Source of the DNA: Salipiger bermudensis HTCC2601
Lineage (GTDB): Bacteria > Pseudomonadota > Alphaproteobacteria > Rhodobacterales > Rhodobacteraceae
Assembly: GCF_000153725.1 (NCBI RefSeq)
Contig: NZ_DS022277.1
Span: 577,050 to 633,314, forward strand
Direction of reading: 5' to 3'
Length of the DNA: 56,265 bases
Shown: positions 1 to 11,306 of the stretch, piece after piece
How the letters are laid out: each line of letters starts with the position of its first letter
Position numbering within the stretch: position 1 is the first letter of the stretch
The notes under the pieces: model-generated
Seen by the model: the letters and a program-made list of their open reading frames with translations, nothing else
Database searches by the model: none
Told to the model about the DNA's origin: nothing
Made by a program: the position numbers and the translations under genes

Positions 1-624
1 CGGTGCGTGCATGCGCAAACCGGCACCGCCCAATCGCTGGCAGGAGTACGCAGTTTCACGGAATTTTTGCATTCATTTTAGGCGGTTCTGGTGTTTCCGC
101 TCCATTTCGAAACTTGCCATGGGTCAGGTTTCTGCGGTCCCGGTCCGAGCTGGCCGAAGGCGTCCACGATGCAGTGCTCAAGGATTGGGCAATCCTCTTG
201 GGGTGGGCTGAGATCGGCCCTTTGCGATCTGCCGGACCCTCGCGGGACGCAAGGCTCCGACGATTCCCGTCCGACTGCCAGGCCACCTTGGGACCGTGGC
301 GCATGAACGCTTTCCCGGCCGCCACCCGAGATCGGGCCCTCTGCGTTGATGCACACTCAGTGTGCGAGAATCGACCGTTCGGTCGAAGTATATGATCGAA
401 CGGGCGGTCAGATATGACTGATCGGGTCCTTATAATAAGGGCGTTCTGTAAGTTTCTGCGCGATTGCACGGTATACCGCAGCACTCCGCCGGATGGCCGC
501 GCTGCCACCGTCTCGGTCCTGCAAGCCCGCCGCAGCGCTTGCGCGGCATCCTGCCGCGGCCTAGGTCGAGCCCAGTGCATTGTTAGCGCACTTACGTTCC
601 ACCCATACCGGCAGGACATTCTAC
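1..624. other. Intergenic region, no supported gene
   Basis: I see no convincing coding region here. The open frames on both strands overlap each other, lack ribosome binding sites and do not resemble a known family. The right part must hold the promoter of the dehydrogenase operon starting at 625, and it contains a dyad described separately at 371-409. A gene beyond the left edge may also be controlled from here. Confidence 0.6.
371..409. promoter_or_regulatory. Candidate TetR-type operator pair
   Basis: Positions 371-386 form a dyad, TCGACCG-TT-CGGTCGA, with perfect 7-bp arms. A second, one-mismatch half-match (GAACGGGCGGTC) lies at 398-409. GACCGNNCGGTC-like dyads are typical of TetR/AcrR repressors. 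No tetR gene is in the window, so the regulator is unknown. It could control the operon at 625 or a gene left of the window. Confidence 0.4.
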
Positions 625-1326
625 ATGACCGATCTCCCCGGATACCCGAGCCGACGCAACTTCCTCAAAGCGTCGGCGGCAGGTGTCGCACTCTCCGGTC
701 TGGCCGCCCAAGCGAAAGCGCAGGAGACCACGCCCCCCGTTCCCCTCGAAGATTACGACCGCGCCTATCTGACCGCGGCCGAGTGGGCCTTCGTGATGGC
801 CGCGACCGCGCGGCTGATCCCCTCCGACGGCGATGGCCCCGGCGCAATCGAGACCCGCGTGCCCGTCTTCATCGACCTCCAGCTGGCCGGCGACTACGGC
901 ACGGCTGACGACTGGTACATGGAAGGCCCGCACGATCCCGATGCCGAGCCCGCCCGCGGCTGGCAGACGCCTCTGACCCCGGCCGAGATCTATCGGCAGG
1001 CGATCCCGGTTTTCGACGCCTGGTGCGAAGAGACCCACGGCGCGACCTTCGCCGAGCTCGATGCCGAGCGTAAGGACGCGGCGCTGACCTCGCTGCAGAA
1101 CGGCGATGTCGCGCTCGATTCCGAGATCCGCGACTTCTTCACCATCCTGCTGGCCAACACCAAGGAAGGCTACTTCGCGGACCCGCAATACGGCGGCAAC
1201 CACGAGATGCAGTCCTGGGTCTATATCGGCTTCCCGGGCGCCCGCGCGGCCTATCGCGCGTGGCCGGAACGGCACAATGAAAAATACCCGCTCGGTCCGG
1301 TCTCGATCAGCGGCGAAAGGGCATAA
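625..1326 (+). CDS. Gluconate 2-dehydrogenase subunit 3 family protein (small Tat subunit)
   Basis: 233 residues. A twin-arginine signal (R10-R11-N-F-L-K, followed by an Ala-rich hydrophobic stretch and AQA) shows export by Tat. The rest matches the small subunit of three-component FAD sugar dehydrogenases (gluconate, 2-ketogluconate, fructose or sorbitol type), which helps the large FAD subunit fold and be co-exported. I chose the ATG at 625 over the in-frame start at 580 because it places the RR motif near the N-terminus and has AGGA at 613-616. It is the first gene of an operon with the GMC and cytochrome c genes. The substrate cannot be read from the sequence. Confidence 0.88.
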   Translation: MTDLPGYPSRRNFLKASAAGVALSGLAAQAKAQETTPPVPLEDYDRAYLTAAEWAFVMAATARLIPSDGDGPGAIETRVPVFIDLQLAGDYGTADDWYMEGPHDPDAEPARGWQTPLTPAEIYRQAIPVFDAWCEETHGATFAELDAERKDAALTSLQNGDVALDSEIRDFFTILLANTKEGYFADPQYGGNHEMQSWVYIGFPGARAAYRAWPERHNEKYPLGPVSISGERA

Positions 1327-1328
1327 CC

Positions 1329-3098
1329 ATGGCACGTCAGGAAAAGAAAAAGGACGTGGTCATCGTCGGCCTCGGATGGACCGGCTCGATCGCCGGCATC
1401 GAACTGGCGCAGGAGGGCCTCGACATCGTCGCGCTCGAGCGTGGCCATGACCAGAACACCGTCCCGAACTTCGAATACCCGCAGCAGATCGACGAGCTGA
1501 AATACGGCGTGCGTCTGAAGATGATGCAGAAGCCGTCGCAGCAGACCGTCACCGTGCGCCGCAATGGCGACGAGACGGCGCTGCCCTACCGCCAGCTCGG
1601 CTCCTTCCTGCCGGGCAACGGCGTTGGCGGCGCCGGCACCCACTGGAACGGCCTCAACTGGCGTCCTCAGGAAGTTGAGATGCGGCTGCGCTCCTATGTC
1701 GAGGAGACCTTCGGCGCCGACATCATCCCCGAGGGCATAAACCTCGGCGACTACCCGGTGAGCTATGACGAGCTCGAGCCGTTCTTCACGCAGTTCGAGA
1801 AGGTCGCGGGCATCTCCGGCTACGCCGGCAACCTCAACGGCGAGATCCGCGAGGGCGGCAACCCGTTCGAGGGCTGGCGTTCGGAAGACTTCCCGATGCC
1901 GCCGATGCCCACCACCTATGACAGTTCCAAGTTCCGCGACGCGGCTACCGCGATGGGCTACCACCCGTTCCCGGCCTCGGCGGGCATTGCCTCGACCTCC
2001 TATGTGAACCCCTACGGGATGCAGATGGGGCCGTGCAATTTCTGCGGCTTCTGCGAGCGTTACGGCTGTTACCAGTATTCCAAGTCCTCGCCGCAGACCT
2101 CGATCCTCGGCGCGCTCAAGCGCTACCCGAACTTCGAATACCGCACCGAGTCCGAGGTGTTGCGCGTGGAGCTGGCCGAGGATGGCCAGACCGCGACCGG
2201 CGTCACCTACTGGGACGAGGCGGCACAGGAAGAGGTCTTCCAGCCGGCCGACATCGTCATCCTTTCGAGCTACCAGCTCAACAACGTGCACCTGATGCTG
2301 CTCTCGGGACTGGGCGAGGCCTATGACCCGCTGACCGGCGAGGGGACGCTGGGCAAGAACTACGCCTACCAGATGAACGGCGGCATCTCGATGTTCTTCC
2401 GCGACGAGGAGTTCAATCCCTTCGTCGGCCATGGTGCCAACGGCATCTGCATCGACGATTTCTCGATTTCGCAGAACGATTTCGGCGCCGAGGGCTTCAT
2501 CGGTGGCTCCTACTGGCGCTCGGGCACGTTCAACGGCCAGCCGATCCGCAACATGCCGCTGCCGGCGGGCACGCCGAGCTGGGGTGCGGGCTGGAAGCAG
2601 GCGATCGGCGAGAACTACGGCCACGCCATGTCGATCGGCTCGCACGGCTCGCACATGGCCTATGCCAACAACCACCTCGACCTCGATCCGACCTACACCG
2701 ACCGGCATGGCCGGCCGCTGATGCGGATGACGTTCAACTGGCAGGACAACGACCTGAAGATGAACCAGTTCATGAAGTCGAAGATGGAGCCGCTGGCGGC
2801 CTCGATGAACCCGGACTCGATGCGCTCGGGCTTCAAGGGCGAGGGCGCGGAATACGACGTTCGCCCCTACCAGACCACGCACAACACCGGCGGCCACATC
2901 ATGTCCGAGAACGCCCGCGAGGGCGCGGTCAACCGCTACTGCCAGAGCTGGAAGGCGCACAACGTCTTCGCCATGGGCGCGGGCAACTTCGTGCAGAACA
3001 CCCAGTACAACCCGACCGGCCTTGTCGGCGGTCTGGCCTACCACACGGTGAATGCCATCCGCACCCAGTACCTGTCCAACCCGCGTCCGCTGGTCTGA
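1329..3098 (+). CDS. GMC-family FAD dehydrogenase, large subunit (gluconate/fructose dehydrogenase type)
   Basis: 589 residues, the usual length for the catalytic subunit of membrane three-component sugar dehydrogenases. The N-terminal FAD-binding loop is visible as VGLGWTGS (G14-x-G16-x-x-G19). A Cys-rich stretch near residues 236-247 (CNFCGFCERYGC) is typical of this subgroup and may bind an Fe-S cluster. The C-terminus carries the GMC active-site region (GAGNFVQNTQYNPTG). It lacks its own signal peptide, consistent with piggyback Tat export on the preceding subunit. Electrons would pass to the triheme cytochrome c encoded next and then to ubiquinone. Gene spacing is 2 bp from the small subunit and 11 bp to the cytochrome. 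Confidence 0.9.
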   Translation: MARQEKKKDVVIVGLGWTGSIAGIELAQEGLDIVALERGHDQNTVPNFEYPQQIDELKYGVRLKMMQKPSQQTVTVRRNGDETALPYRQLGSFLPGNGVGGAGTHWNGLNWRPQEVEMRLRSYVEETFGADIIPEGINLGDYPVSYDELEPFFTQFEKVAGISGYAGNLNGEIREGGNPFEGWRSEDFPMPPMPTTYDSSKFRDAATAMGYHPFPASAGIASTSYVNPYGMQMGPCNFCGFCERYGCYQYSKSSPQTSILGALKRYPNFEYRTESEVLRVELAEDGQTATGVTYWDEAAQEEVFQPADIVILSSYQLNNVHLMLLSGLGEAYDPLTGEGTLGKNYAYQMNGGISMFFRDEEFNPFVGHGANGICIDDFSISQNDFGAEGFIGGSYWRSGTFNGQPIRNMPLPAGTPSWGAGWKQAIGENYGHAMSIGSHGSHMAYANNHLDLDPTYTDRHGRPLMRMTFNWQDNDLKMNQFMKSKMEPLAASMNPDSMRSGFKGEGAEYDVRPYQTTHNTGGHIMSENAREGAVNRYCQSWKAHNVFAMGAGNFVQNTQYNPTGLVGGLAYHTVNAIRTQYLSNPRPLV

Positions 3099-3109
3099 GG
3101 AGAACGTAG

Positions 3110-4462
3110 ATGAAAACCTTTCTCCGCATCGTCGCGGGCCTCGCCCTTGTCGGCGTGGTCGCGCTTCTGGCCTTCATCTTCGTGCCGGTGCAACGCACCC
3201 AGCCGGCCGAGGCGCCTGCCGCCGACTGGGAACCGGCAGAGGGGCAGGGCGAATACGTCCTGCACGCCTCGGACTGCGTTGCCTGCCACACCTCGGATGA
3301 CGGCGAGAGCCTCGCCGGTGGCCGGGCCATCGCCAGCCCCATGGGCACGATCTGGTCGACCAACATCACCCCCGATCCCGAGACCGGGATCGGTGACTGG
3401 TCCTATGCCGATTTCCGCGCCGCGATGATCGACGGGCTCGAGCCCGACGGCACCCATCTCTACCCGGCGATGCCCTACGAGAACTACCGGCTGATGACCG
3501 AAGAGGACATCCGTGCCCTCTACGAATACATCATGACCGAGGTCGAGCCGGTCTCGAACGAGGTTCAGGAAACCGAGCTCAGCTTCCCGTTCAACCTGCG
3601 CTTCGGCATCCGGGCGTGGAACTGGCTGGCGCTGACCCATGGTCCGGGCTTTACCCCGGCGGATGTGCCGGAACTGCAGCAGCGCGGTCAGTACCTCGTC
3701 GAGGGGCCGGGCCACTGCGCGGCCTGTCACAGCCCGCGCAGCGTGTTCATGTCGCAGGACGGCGTGACCGCGGACGAGGACAGCTTCCTCGCGGGTGGCG
3801 TGATCGACGGCTGGAACGCCCCGGCGCTGCGCGGCGAAGGAACGGACCTTGCCAAGTGGTCGGTGGGTGAGCTTGCCGCTTACCTCGCCACCGGCCGCAA
3901 CGCCCACTCCACCGCCAATGGCGAGATGGGCCTCGTGGTCGAGCACTCGCTTCAGAAGCTGACCGACGAGGACAACCTCGCGATGGCCGCCTTCCTCAAG
4001 GGGATCGACGGCGACGCGGTGGACCTGCCCGAGAGCTTTGCGACCGCGGCAGGAGCGATCGAGGTGCCGGCTGCGGACAGCGCCGGTTCGGCGACCACCG
4101 AGATGCTGGCCTCGGCGGATCCCGACATGCCTCTCGGTGCGCGTCTCTACATGGACAACTGCGTCGGCTGTCACTTCGCCACCGGCAAGGGAGCGCCCGA
4201 GATCTTCCCCGAGCTGCAGGGCAACTCGATGGTGGTCGGCTCGGAAACCATGCCGCTGATCTCGGTGATCCTGAACGGCGCCGAGGTGCCCTCGACGGCC
4301 AAGCGTCCGATGGCGCTGCGCATGCAGGGCTATGCCGACCGGATGTCCGACGACGAGGTCGCGGAGCTGGTGACGTGGCTGCGCGGGGCATGGGGCAACG
4401 ACGCCTCCGCGGTGACCGCGGCGGACGTGGCCACCGTGCGCGAGGCCGATCACGGGCACTGA
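3110..4462 (+). CDS. Triheme cytochrome c subunit of membrane sugar dehydrogenase
   Basis: 450 residues with an N-terminal hydrophobic signal/anchor (about residues 5-25) and three CXXCH heme c sites: CVACH from residue 56, CAACH from 203 and CVGCH from 351. Length and heme number match the cytochrome subunit of alcohol, gluconate and fructose dehydrogenases of acetic acid bacteria and pseudomonads. It accepts electrons from the FAD subunit and reduces the quinone pool in the periplasm. A strong GAGGAG ribosome site precedes the ATG. It is the last gene of the operon and is followed by a terminator. Confidence 0.92.
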   Translation: MKTFLRIVAGLALVGVVALLAFIFVPVQRTQPAEAPAADWEPAEGQGEYVLHASDCVACHTSDDGESLAGGRAIASPMGTIWSTNITPDPETGIGDWSYADFRAAMIDGLEPDGTHLYPAMPYENYRLMTEEDIRALYEYIMTEVEPVSNEVQETELSFPFNLRFGIRAWNWLALTHGPGFTPADVPELQQRGQYLVEGPGHCAACHSPRSVFMSQDGVTADEDSFLAGGVIDGWNAPALRGEGTDLAKWSVGELAAYLATGRNAHSTANGEMGLVVEHSLQKLTDEDNLAMAAFLKGIDGDAVDLPESFATAAGAIEVPAADSAGSATTEMLASADPDMPLGARLYMDNCVGCHFATGKGAPEIFPELQGNSMVVGSETMPLISVILNGAEVPSTAKRPMALRMQGYADRMSDDEVAELVTWLRGAWGNDASAVTAADVATVREADHGH

Positions 4463-4485
4463 GCCTGCCCGCCGAGACGAAAGAC

Positions 4486-4520
4486 GGGGCCGTGGCGGAA
4501 ACGCTGCGGCCCCTTTTTTC
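4486..4520 (+). terminator. Rho-independent terminator of the dehydrogenase operon
   Basis: GGGGCCG and CGGCCCC pair around a 14-nt loop and are followed by six T residues. It lies 23 bp after the cytochrome c stop codon. Confidence 0.85.
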
Positions 4521-4641
4521 ATTCTCACAGGACGTTCGCTTTGCGGCGAGGATCGTACGCAAGCCGGCGCGGAGGCAAAGCCGCAGGGTGCCGCACCTCG
4601 CGGGTGAGCGCCTCGAAAGACACGCGCGCGCCCACCAAGAC

Positions 4642-4667
4642 AAGAAAGCCGCGCCCGAAGGCGCGGC
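4642..4667 (-). terminator. Rho-independent terminator of the glp operon
   Basis: A perfect 8-bp stem (GCCGCGCC/GGCGCGGC, 4648-4667) with a 4-nt loop is followed on the minus strand by CTTTCTTG. It lies about 47 bp beyond the glpV stop and is convergent with the terminator of the left operon. Confidence 0.75.
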
Positions 4668-4714
4668 CCGATCCTGTCACGACCGGCGCGCAAGCGCGCC
4701 GGTCAGCCGCTGGC

Positions 4715-6439
<1,725 letters not shown>

Positions 6440-6521
6440 GTGGTCCTCCCTAGTTTGAACTTGTCATGTCGTGTTCCGGGGCGGGCGGTCTCCTGCCGTC
6501 TGCCCCGGCCGTCTCGGGCGC

Positions 6522-6797
6522 CTAGACCCAGCGGAACACCGCAGCGGCGTAGGCCAGGCAAACCGCCAGCGCCCAGGGCTGGGTGTCGGCTCCGACGAGC
6601 CCCAGCCAGGCGAGGTTGATGAAGGCGCTGCCCAGAAGCGTGATGAAGAGCCGGTCGCCGCGCGTGGTCTCGATCCGCAGAACGCCGACGCGCGGCGTTT
6701 CGGGGAACTTGATCGCGAGGATCGTGAAGACGATCAGCAGCGAGGCGATCACCATGAAGAAGATCGCGGTCGGCCAGGTCCATGCCATCCAGTCCAT
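6522..6797 (-). CDS. glpU: Small membrane protein of the glycerol transporter (DUF2160)
   Basis: 91 residues, largely hydrophobic, with two or three membrane segments; it begins MDWMAWTWPTAIFF. This matches the DUF2160 component GlpU that accompanies the rhizobial glycerol ABC transporter; its mechanistic role is not established. I took the ATG at 6797 because AAAGGAGACC precedes it. The same frame stays open up to 6998, but that extension translates a repeat-bearing spacer and is Arg/Pro-rich, so it is not counted as coding. Confidence 0.85.
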   Translation of the reverse strand: MDWMAWTWPTAIFFMVIASLLIVFTILAIKFPETPRVGVLRIETTRGDRLFITLLGSAFINLAWLGLVGADTQPWALAVCLAYAAAVFRWV

Positions 6798-6836
6798 GTC
6801 AGGTCTCCTTTCGAAGGCTGGCCATCGGGTGCAACC

Positions 6837-6978
6837 GGCGCGCATGCGCCAGGCCCGACCTCCCCCCCGGGAGGGCCTTTGTTGGGTCGATGAATGCGCG
6901 CGTGGCAGTGGTGCTTGGAGTGCGACCGCCGGGCTGGCGATGACGCCCTCCCGAGGTCGGGCCTGCCGCATGCGCGCC
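6837..6978. repeat. Long inverted repeat in the glpQ-glpU gap
   Basis: The arms at 6837-6876 and 6945-6978 are inverted copies. Both read GGCGCGCATGCG, then CAGGCCCGACCTC, then GGGAGGGC. They differ by one base and a 6-nt C-rich insertion in the left arm, with a 68-nt centre. The transcript could fold into a stable stem between glpQ and glpU. It looks like a non-coding palindromic intergenic element rather than a terminator, since no T run follows. Confidence 0.7.
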
Positions 6979-6994
6979 TTCATGGTGGTCGTCA

Positions 6995-7858
<864 letters not shown>

Positions 7859-8110
7859 CTGAGGCGTGCCTCTTGTGCGTTGAGTGCTGTCTGGCCCGGG
7901 ATCAAGCCGAAGGCGCCGGGCCAGCGGCGGCCCGTCCGGGCGGGCTGCCGCTTTGTCGCCCCCGCGCAGTGGATCGAGCGAGTCCGGACGTGGCCGGGAT
8001 AAATCGATGACCTCGCCGGCTCTGGCGGCACCCCACGGGCCGCCGCTGGCCCTGCTTGCGGCGCACCAAAGACGGCATCTCGGGAGTGCAATATAGCGCT
8101 GTCGGTCATG
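7859..8110. repeat. About 250-bp insertion between glpP and glpQ with duplicated glpQ start and internal inverted repeat
   Basis: On the minus strand glpP ends at 8111. The 14-base stretch ATGACCGACAGCGC follows at 8109-8096 and recurs at 7858-7845 as the true glpQ start. Between them lies non-coding-looking sequence with 18-bp perfect inverted arms at 7918-7935 and 8035-8052 (GGGCCAGCGGCGGCCCGT and its complement), 99 nt apart. The 84-codon frame through it is Arg/Pro/Ala-rich and ends at the glpQ start, so I do not call it a gene. It resembles a small non-autonomous palindromic element with a target duplication. Confidence 0.65.
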
Positions 8111-8980
<870 letters not shown>

Positions 8981-9016
8981 CGGGTATGTCCCCCGGTTTG
9001 ACGGGTCGCGCTGTCG

Positions 9017-9092
9017 TCCTCGGGCCCGACCCGAGGATCTCGTGCCGAAAGGGTGCGCGTTGAGATTGAGATCCTCGGGGCAAGCCCGAGGA
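9017..9092. repeat. Double-hairpin repeat in the glpT-glpP gap
   Basis: The arms 9017-9041 and 9068-9092 are 25-bp inverted copies with 22 of 25 matches. Each arm is itself a hairpin, CCTCGGG-5 nt-CCCGAGG. Repeats of the form GATCCTCGGG..CCCGAGGA are, from general knowledge, common between genes in alphaproteobacteria. It sits in the 136-bp spacer after the glpT stop. Confidence 0.7.
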
Positions 9093-9116
9093 GAACGGGG
9101 AAGGAGGAATGCTGCA

Positions 9117-10193
9117 TCATGCGGCCGCCCCCTGCACGCGCCAGTCGTCGGCATAGACGTTGACCTGCGAGGCATCGAAGCTCACCCGGTTCATGTCGGG
9201 GCTGATGCGGTCGTCCTCGCCGGCGATGATGTTGATCTCCTGTCCGAACATGTCGGCACGGATGATCTTGTGCCGGCCCACATCCTCGACCCGGCGCACC
9301 TTGACCGGCAGGCCCTCGCTCTGCGACAGGCGGGCGAATTCCGGTCGGATGCCGATCTCGACCTTGCCCGAGAGCGCGCCGTAGCCTTGCCCGAGCGCGA
9401 TCTCGGCGCCGCCGACATGGGCGGTGGCCCCCTCGACCCGTGCCGGGATCACGTTCATCCCCGGCGAGCCGATGAAATAGCCCACGAAGGTGTGCTCGGG
9501 CCGCTCGAAAAGCTCTTCGGGCGTGCCGATCTGGACCACGCGGCCGTCATACATCACCACCACCTTGTCGGCGAAGGTCAGCGCCTCGGTCTGGTCGTGG
9601 GTGACATAGATCATCGTGTGGCCGAACTCGTGGTGCAGCCGCTTGAGCTGGGTGCGCAGCTCCCATTTCATGTGCGGGTCGATCACCGTCAGCGGCTCGT
9701 CGAAGAGCAGCGCGTTCACGTCCTTGCGCACCATGCCGCGCCCGAGGCTGATCTTCTGTTTCTCGTCGGCGCCAAGACCGCGCGCCTTGCGCTTTAGCAT
9801 GTGCTCCATGCCGATCATCTTGGCGATCTCGTTCACGCGCTCGGCCACGTAGGCCTCGTCGCGGCCGCGGTTGCGCAGCGGGAAGGCGAGATTGTCGTGC
9901 ACCGTCATGGTGTCGTAGACCACCGGGAACTGGAACACCTGCGCGATGTTGCGCTCGGCTGTGGGGGCGCGGGTGACGTCCTTGCCGTCGAAGAGGATGC
10001 GCCCCTGCGAGGGCGTCAGCAGCCCTGAGATGATGTTGAGCAGGGTGGACTTGCCGCAGCCCGAGGAACCGAGCAGCGCGTAGGCCTCGCCATCGACCCA
10101 GTCGTGGTTCAGCTCCTTCAAGGCGTAGTCGTCTTCCGTCGCCGGGTTCGGCTTGTAGCTGTGGGCGAGGTTGTCGAGCGTGATCTTTGCCAT
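9117..10193 (-). CDS. glpT: Glycerol ABC transporter ATP-binding protein
   Basis: 358 residues. Walker A is GSSGCGKST, Walker B is ALLFDEPL, the switch His is in VTHDQTEA, and a C-terminal TOBE-like region follows. The family signature LSGGQ is replaced by LGADEKQ, so this subunit probably contributes a degenerate composite ATP site when paired with GlpS. That asymmetry is a feature I associate with this transporter family rather than damage. The ATG is preceded by AGGGGAGAGGA. It follows glpS with a 12-bp gap. Confidence 0.9.
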   Translation of the reverse strand: MAKITLDNLAHSYKPNPATEDDYALKELNHDWVDGEAYALLGSSGCGKSTLLNIISGLLTPSQGRILFDGKDVTRAPTAERNIAQVFQFPVVYDTMTVHDNLAFPLRNRGRDEAYVAERVNEIAKMIGMEHMLKRKARGLGADEKQKISLGRGMVRKDVNALLFDEPLTVIDPHMKWELRTQLKRLHHEFGHTMIYVTHDQTEALTFADKVVVMYDGRVVQIGTPEELFERPEHTFVGYFIGSPGMNVIPARVEGATAHVGGAEIALGQGYGALSGKVEIGIRPEFARLSQSEGLPVKVRRVEDVGRHKIIRADMFGQEINIIAGEDDRISPDMNRVSFDASQVNVYADDWRVQGAAA

Positions 10194-10205
10194 GGTCCTC
10201 TCCCC

Positions 10206-11294
10206 TCAGGCGGCCAGCGCGTAGGCGGCGGGCGCGACCAGCGCGCCGTCCTCGCCGAAGATGTAGACGTGCCGTGCATCGAGCCAGACGTCGAGATCGG
10301 CCCCCAGCGTCAGGTCGTGCACGCCGTGGATCAGCCCGACCCAGCGCTCGCCGTGGTGGTCGAGATGCACAAAGGTCTCGGAGCCGGTCAGCTCGGTCAC
10401 CTGAAGCTTGGCGGTGAACTTCATCGCCTCCGTGCCGTGGCTCATGATCTCGAGATGGTTGGGCCGGAAGCCGGCGGTGTAGCGCCCGTCCGGCAGCTCG
10501 GCGAGCTTGCCGAGCGCCGGCGCGCTCTGGCCGTCGCCGAACATCAGCCGGTCGCCGGTCTTGGAGACGGCGAGGAAGTTCATCGGCGGATCCGAGAACA
10601 CCCGCGCCGTGGTGGCGTCGACCGGTTGGCGGTAGACTCGCGGGGTAGGGCCGAACTGCGTGATACGGCCTTCCCAGAGCGTGGCGACGTTGCCGCCGAG
10701 CAGAAGCGCCTCCTCCGGCTCGGTGGTGGCGTAGACGAAGATCGAGCCCGAGGCCTCGAAGATCTTGGGGATCTCCTGCCGCAGCTCCTCGCGAAGCTTA
10801 TAGTCGAGATTGGCCAGCGGCTCGTCGAGCAGCACGAGACCGGCGTTCTTGACCAGTGCGCGCGCCAGTGCGCAGCGCTGCTGCTGGCCGCCCGAAAGCT
10901 CGAGCGGCTTGCGGTCGAGCATCGGGGTGAGCTTCATCATCTCGGCGGTTTCGCGCACCCGGGTGTCGATCTCCTTGGCGGAGACGCCCATCAACTTCAT
11001 CGGCGAGGCGATGTTGTCGTAGACGCTCATCGACGGGTAGTTGATGAACTGCTGGTAGACCATCGCCACCTTGCGGTCCTGCACGCGCTGGCCGGTCACG
11101 TCCTCGCCCTGCCAGAGGATCTGGCCGCTATTGGGCACGTCGAGCCCGGCCATCAGCCGCATCAGAGAGGTCTTTCCGGCCGTGGTCGGCCCGAGCAGCA
11201 CGTTCATCGTGCCCTTTTCCAGCGTCAGGTCGGTGGGGTGGATATGGGTCTGTCCCTCCACCACCTTCGACACGCCCTTGAGTTCCAGTGTCAC
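10206..11294 (-). CDS. glpS: Glycerol ABC transporter ATP-binding protein
   Basis: 362 residues with Walker A GPTTAGKTS, a canonical signature LSGGQQQR and Walker B LVLLDEPLANLD. The switch region reads TTEPEEA, with Thr where the catalytic His is usual. GlpS and GlpT would form the heterodimeric motor. The start is a GTG at 11294, chosen because AAGGAGG lies eight bases upstream. It follows glpD with a 12-bp gap. Confidence 0.9.
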   Translation of the reverse strand: MTLELKGVSKVVEGQTHIHPTDLTLEKGTMNVLLGPTTAGKTSLMRLMAGLDVPNSGQILWQGEDVTGQRVQDRKVAMVYQQFINYPSMSVYDNIASPMKLMGVSAKEIDTRVRETAEMMKLTPMLDRKPLELSGGQQQRCALARALVKNAGLVLLDEPLANLDYKLREELRQEIPKIFEASGSIFVYATTEPEEALLLGGNVATLWEGRITQFGPTPRVYRQPVDATTARVFSDPPMNFLAVSKTGDRLMFGDGQSAPALGKLAELPDGRYTAGFRPNHLEIMSHGTEAMKFTAKLQVTELTGSETFVHLDHHGERWVGLIHGVHDLTLGADLDVWLDARHVYIFGEDGALVAPAAYALAA

Positions 11295-11306
11295 CGGTCG
11301 TCCTCC

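Noticed and set aside
1251-3044. Minus-strand ORF of about 597 codons
   Set aside because: Antisense shadow of the GMC dehydrogenase gene; the low-complexity Val/Arg/Ala/Glu/His composition is typical of such shadows.
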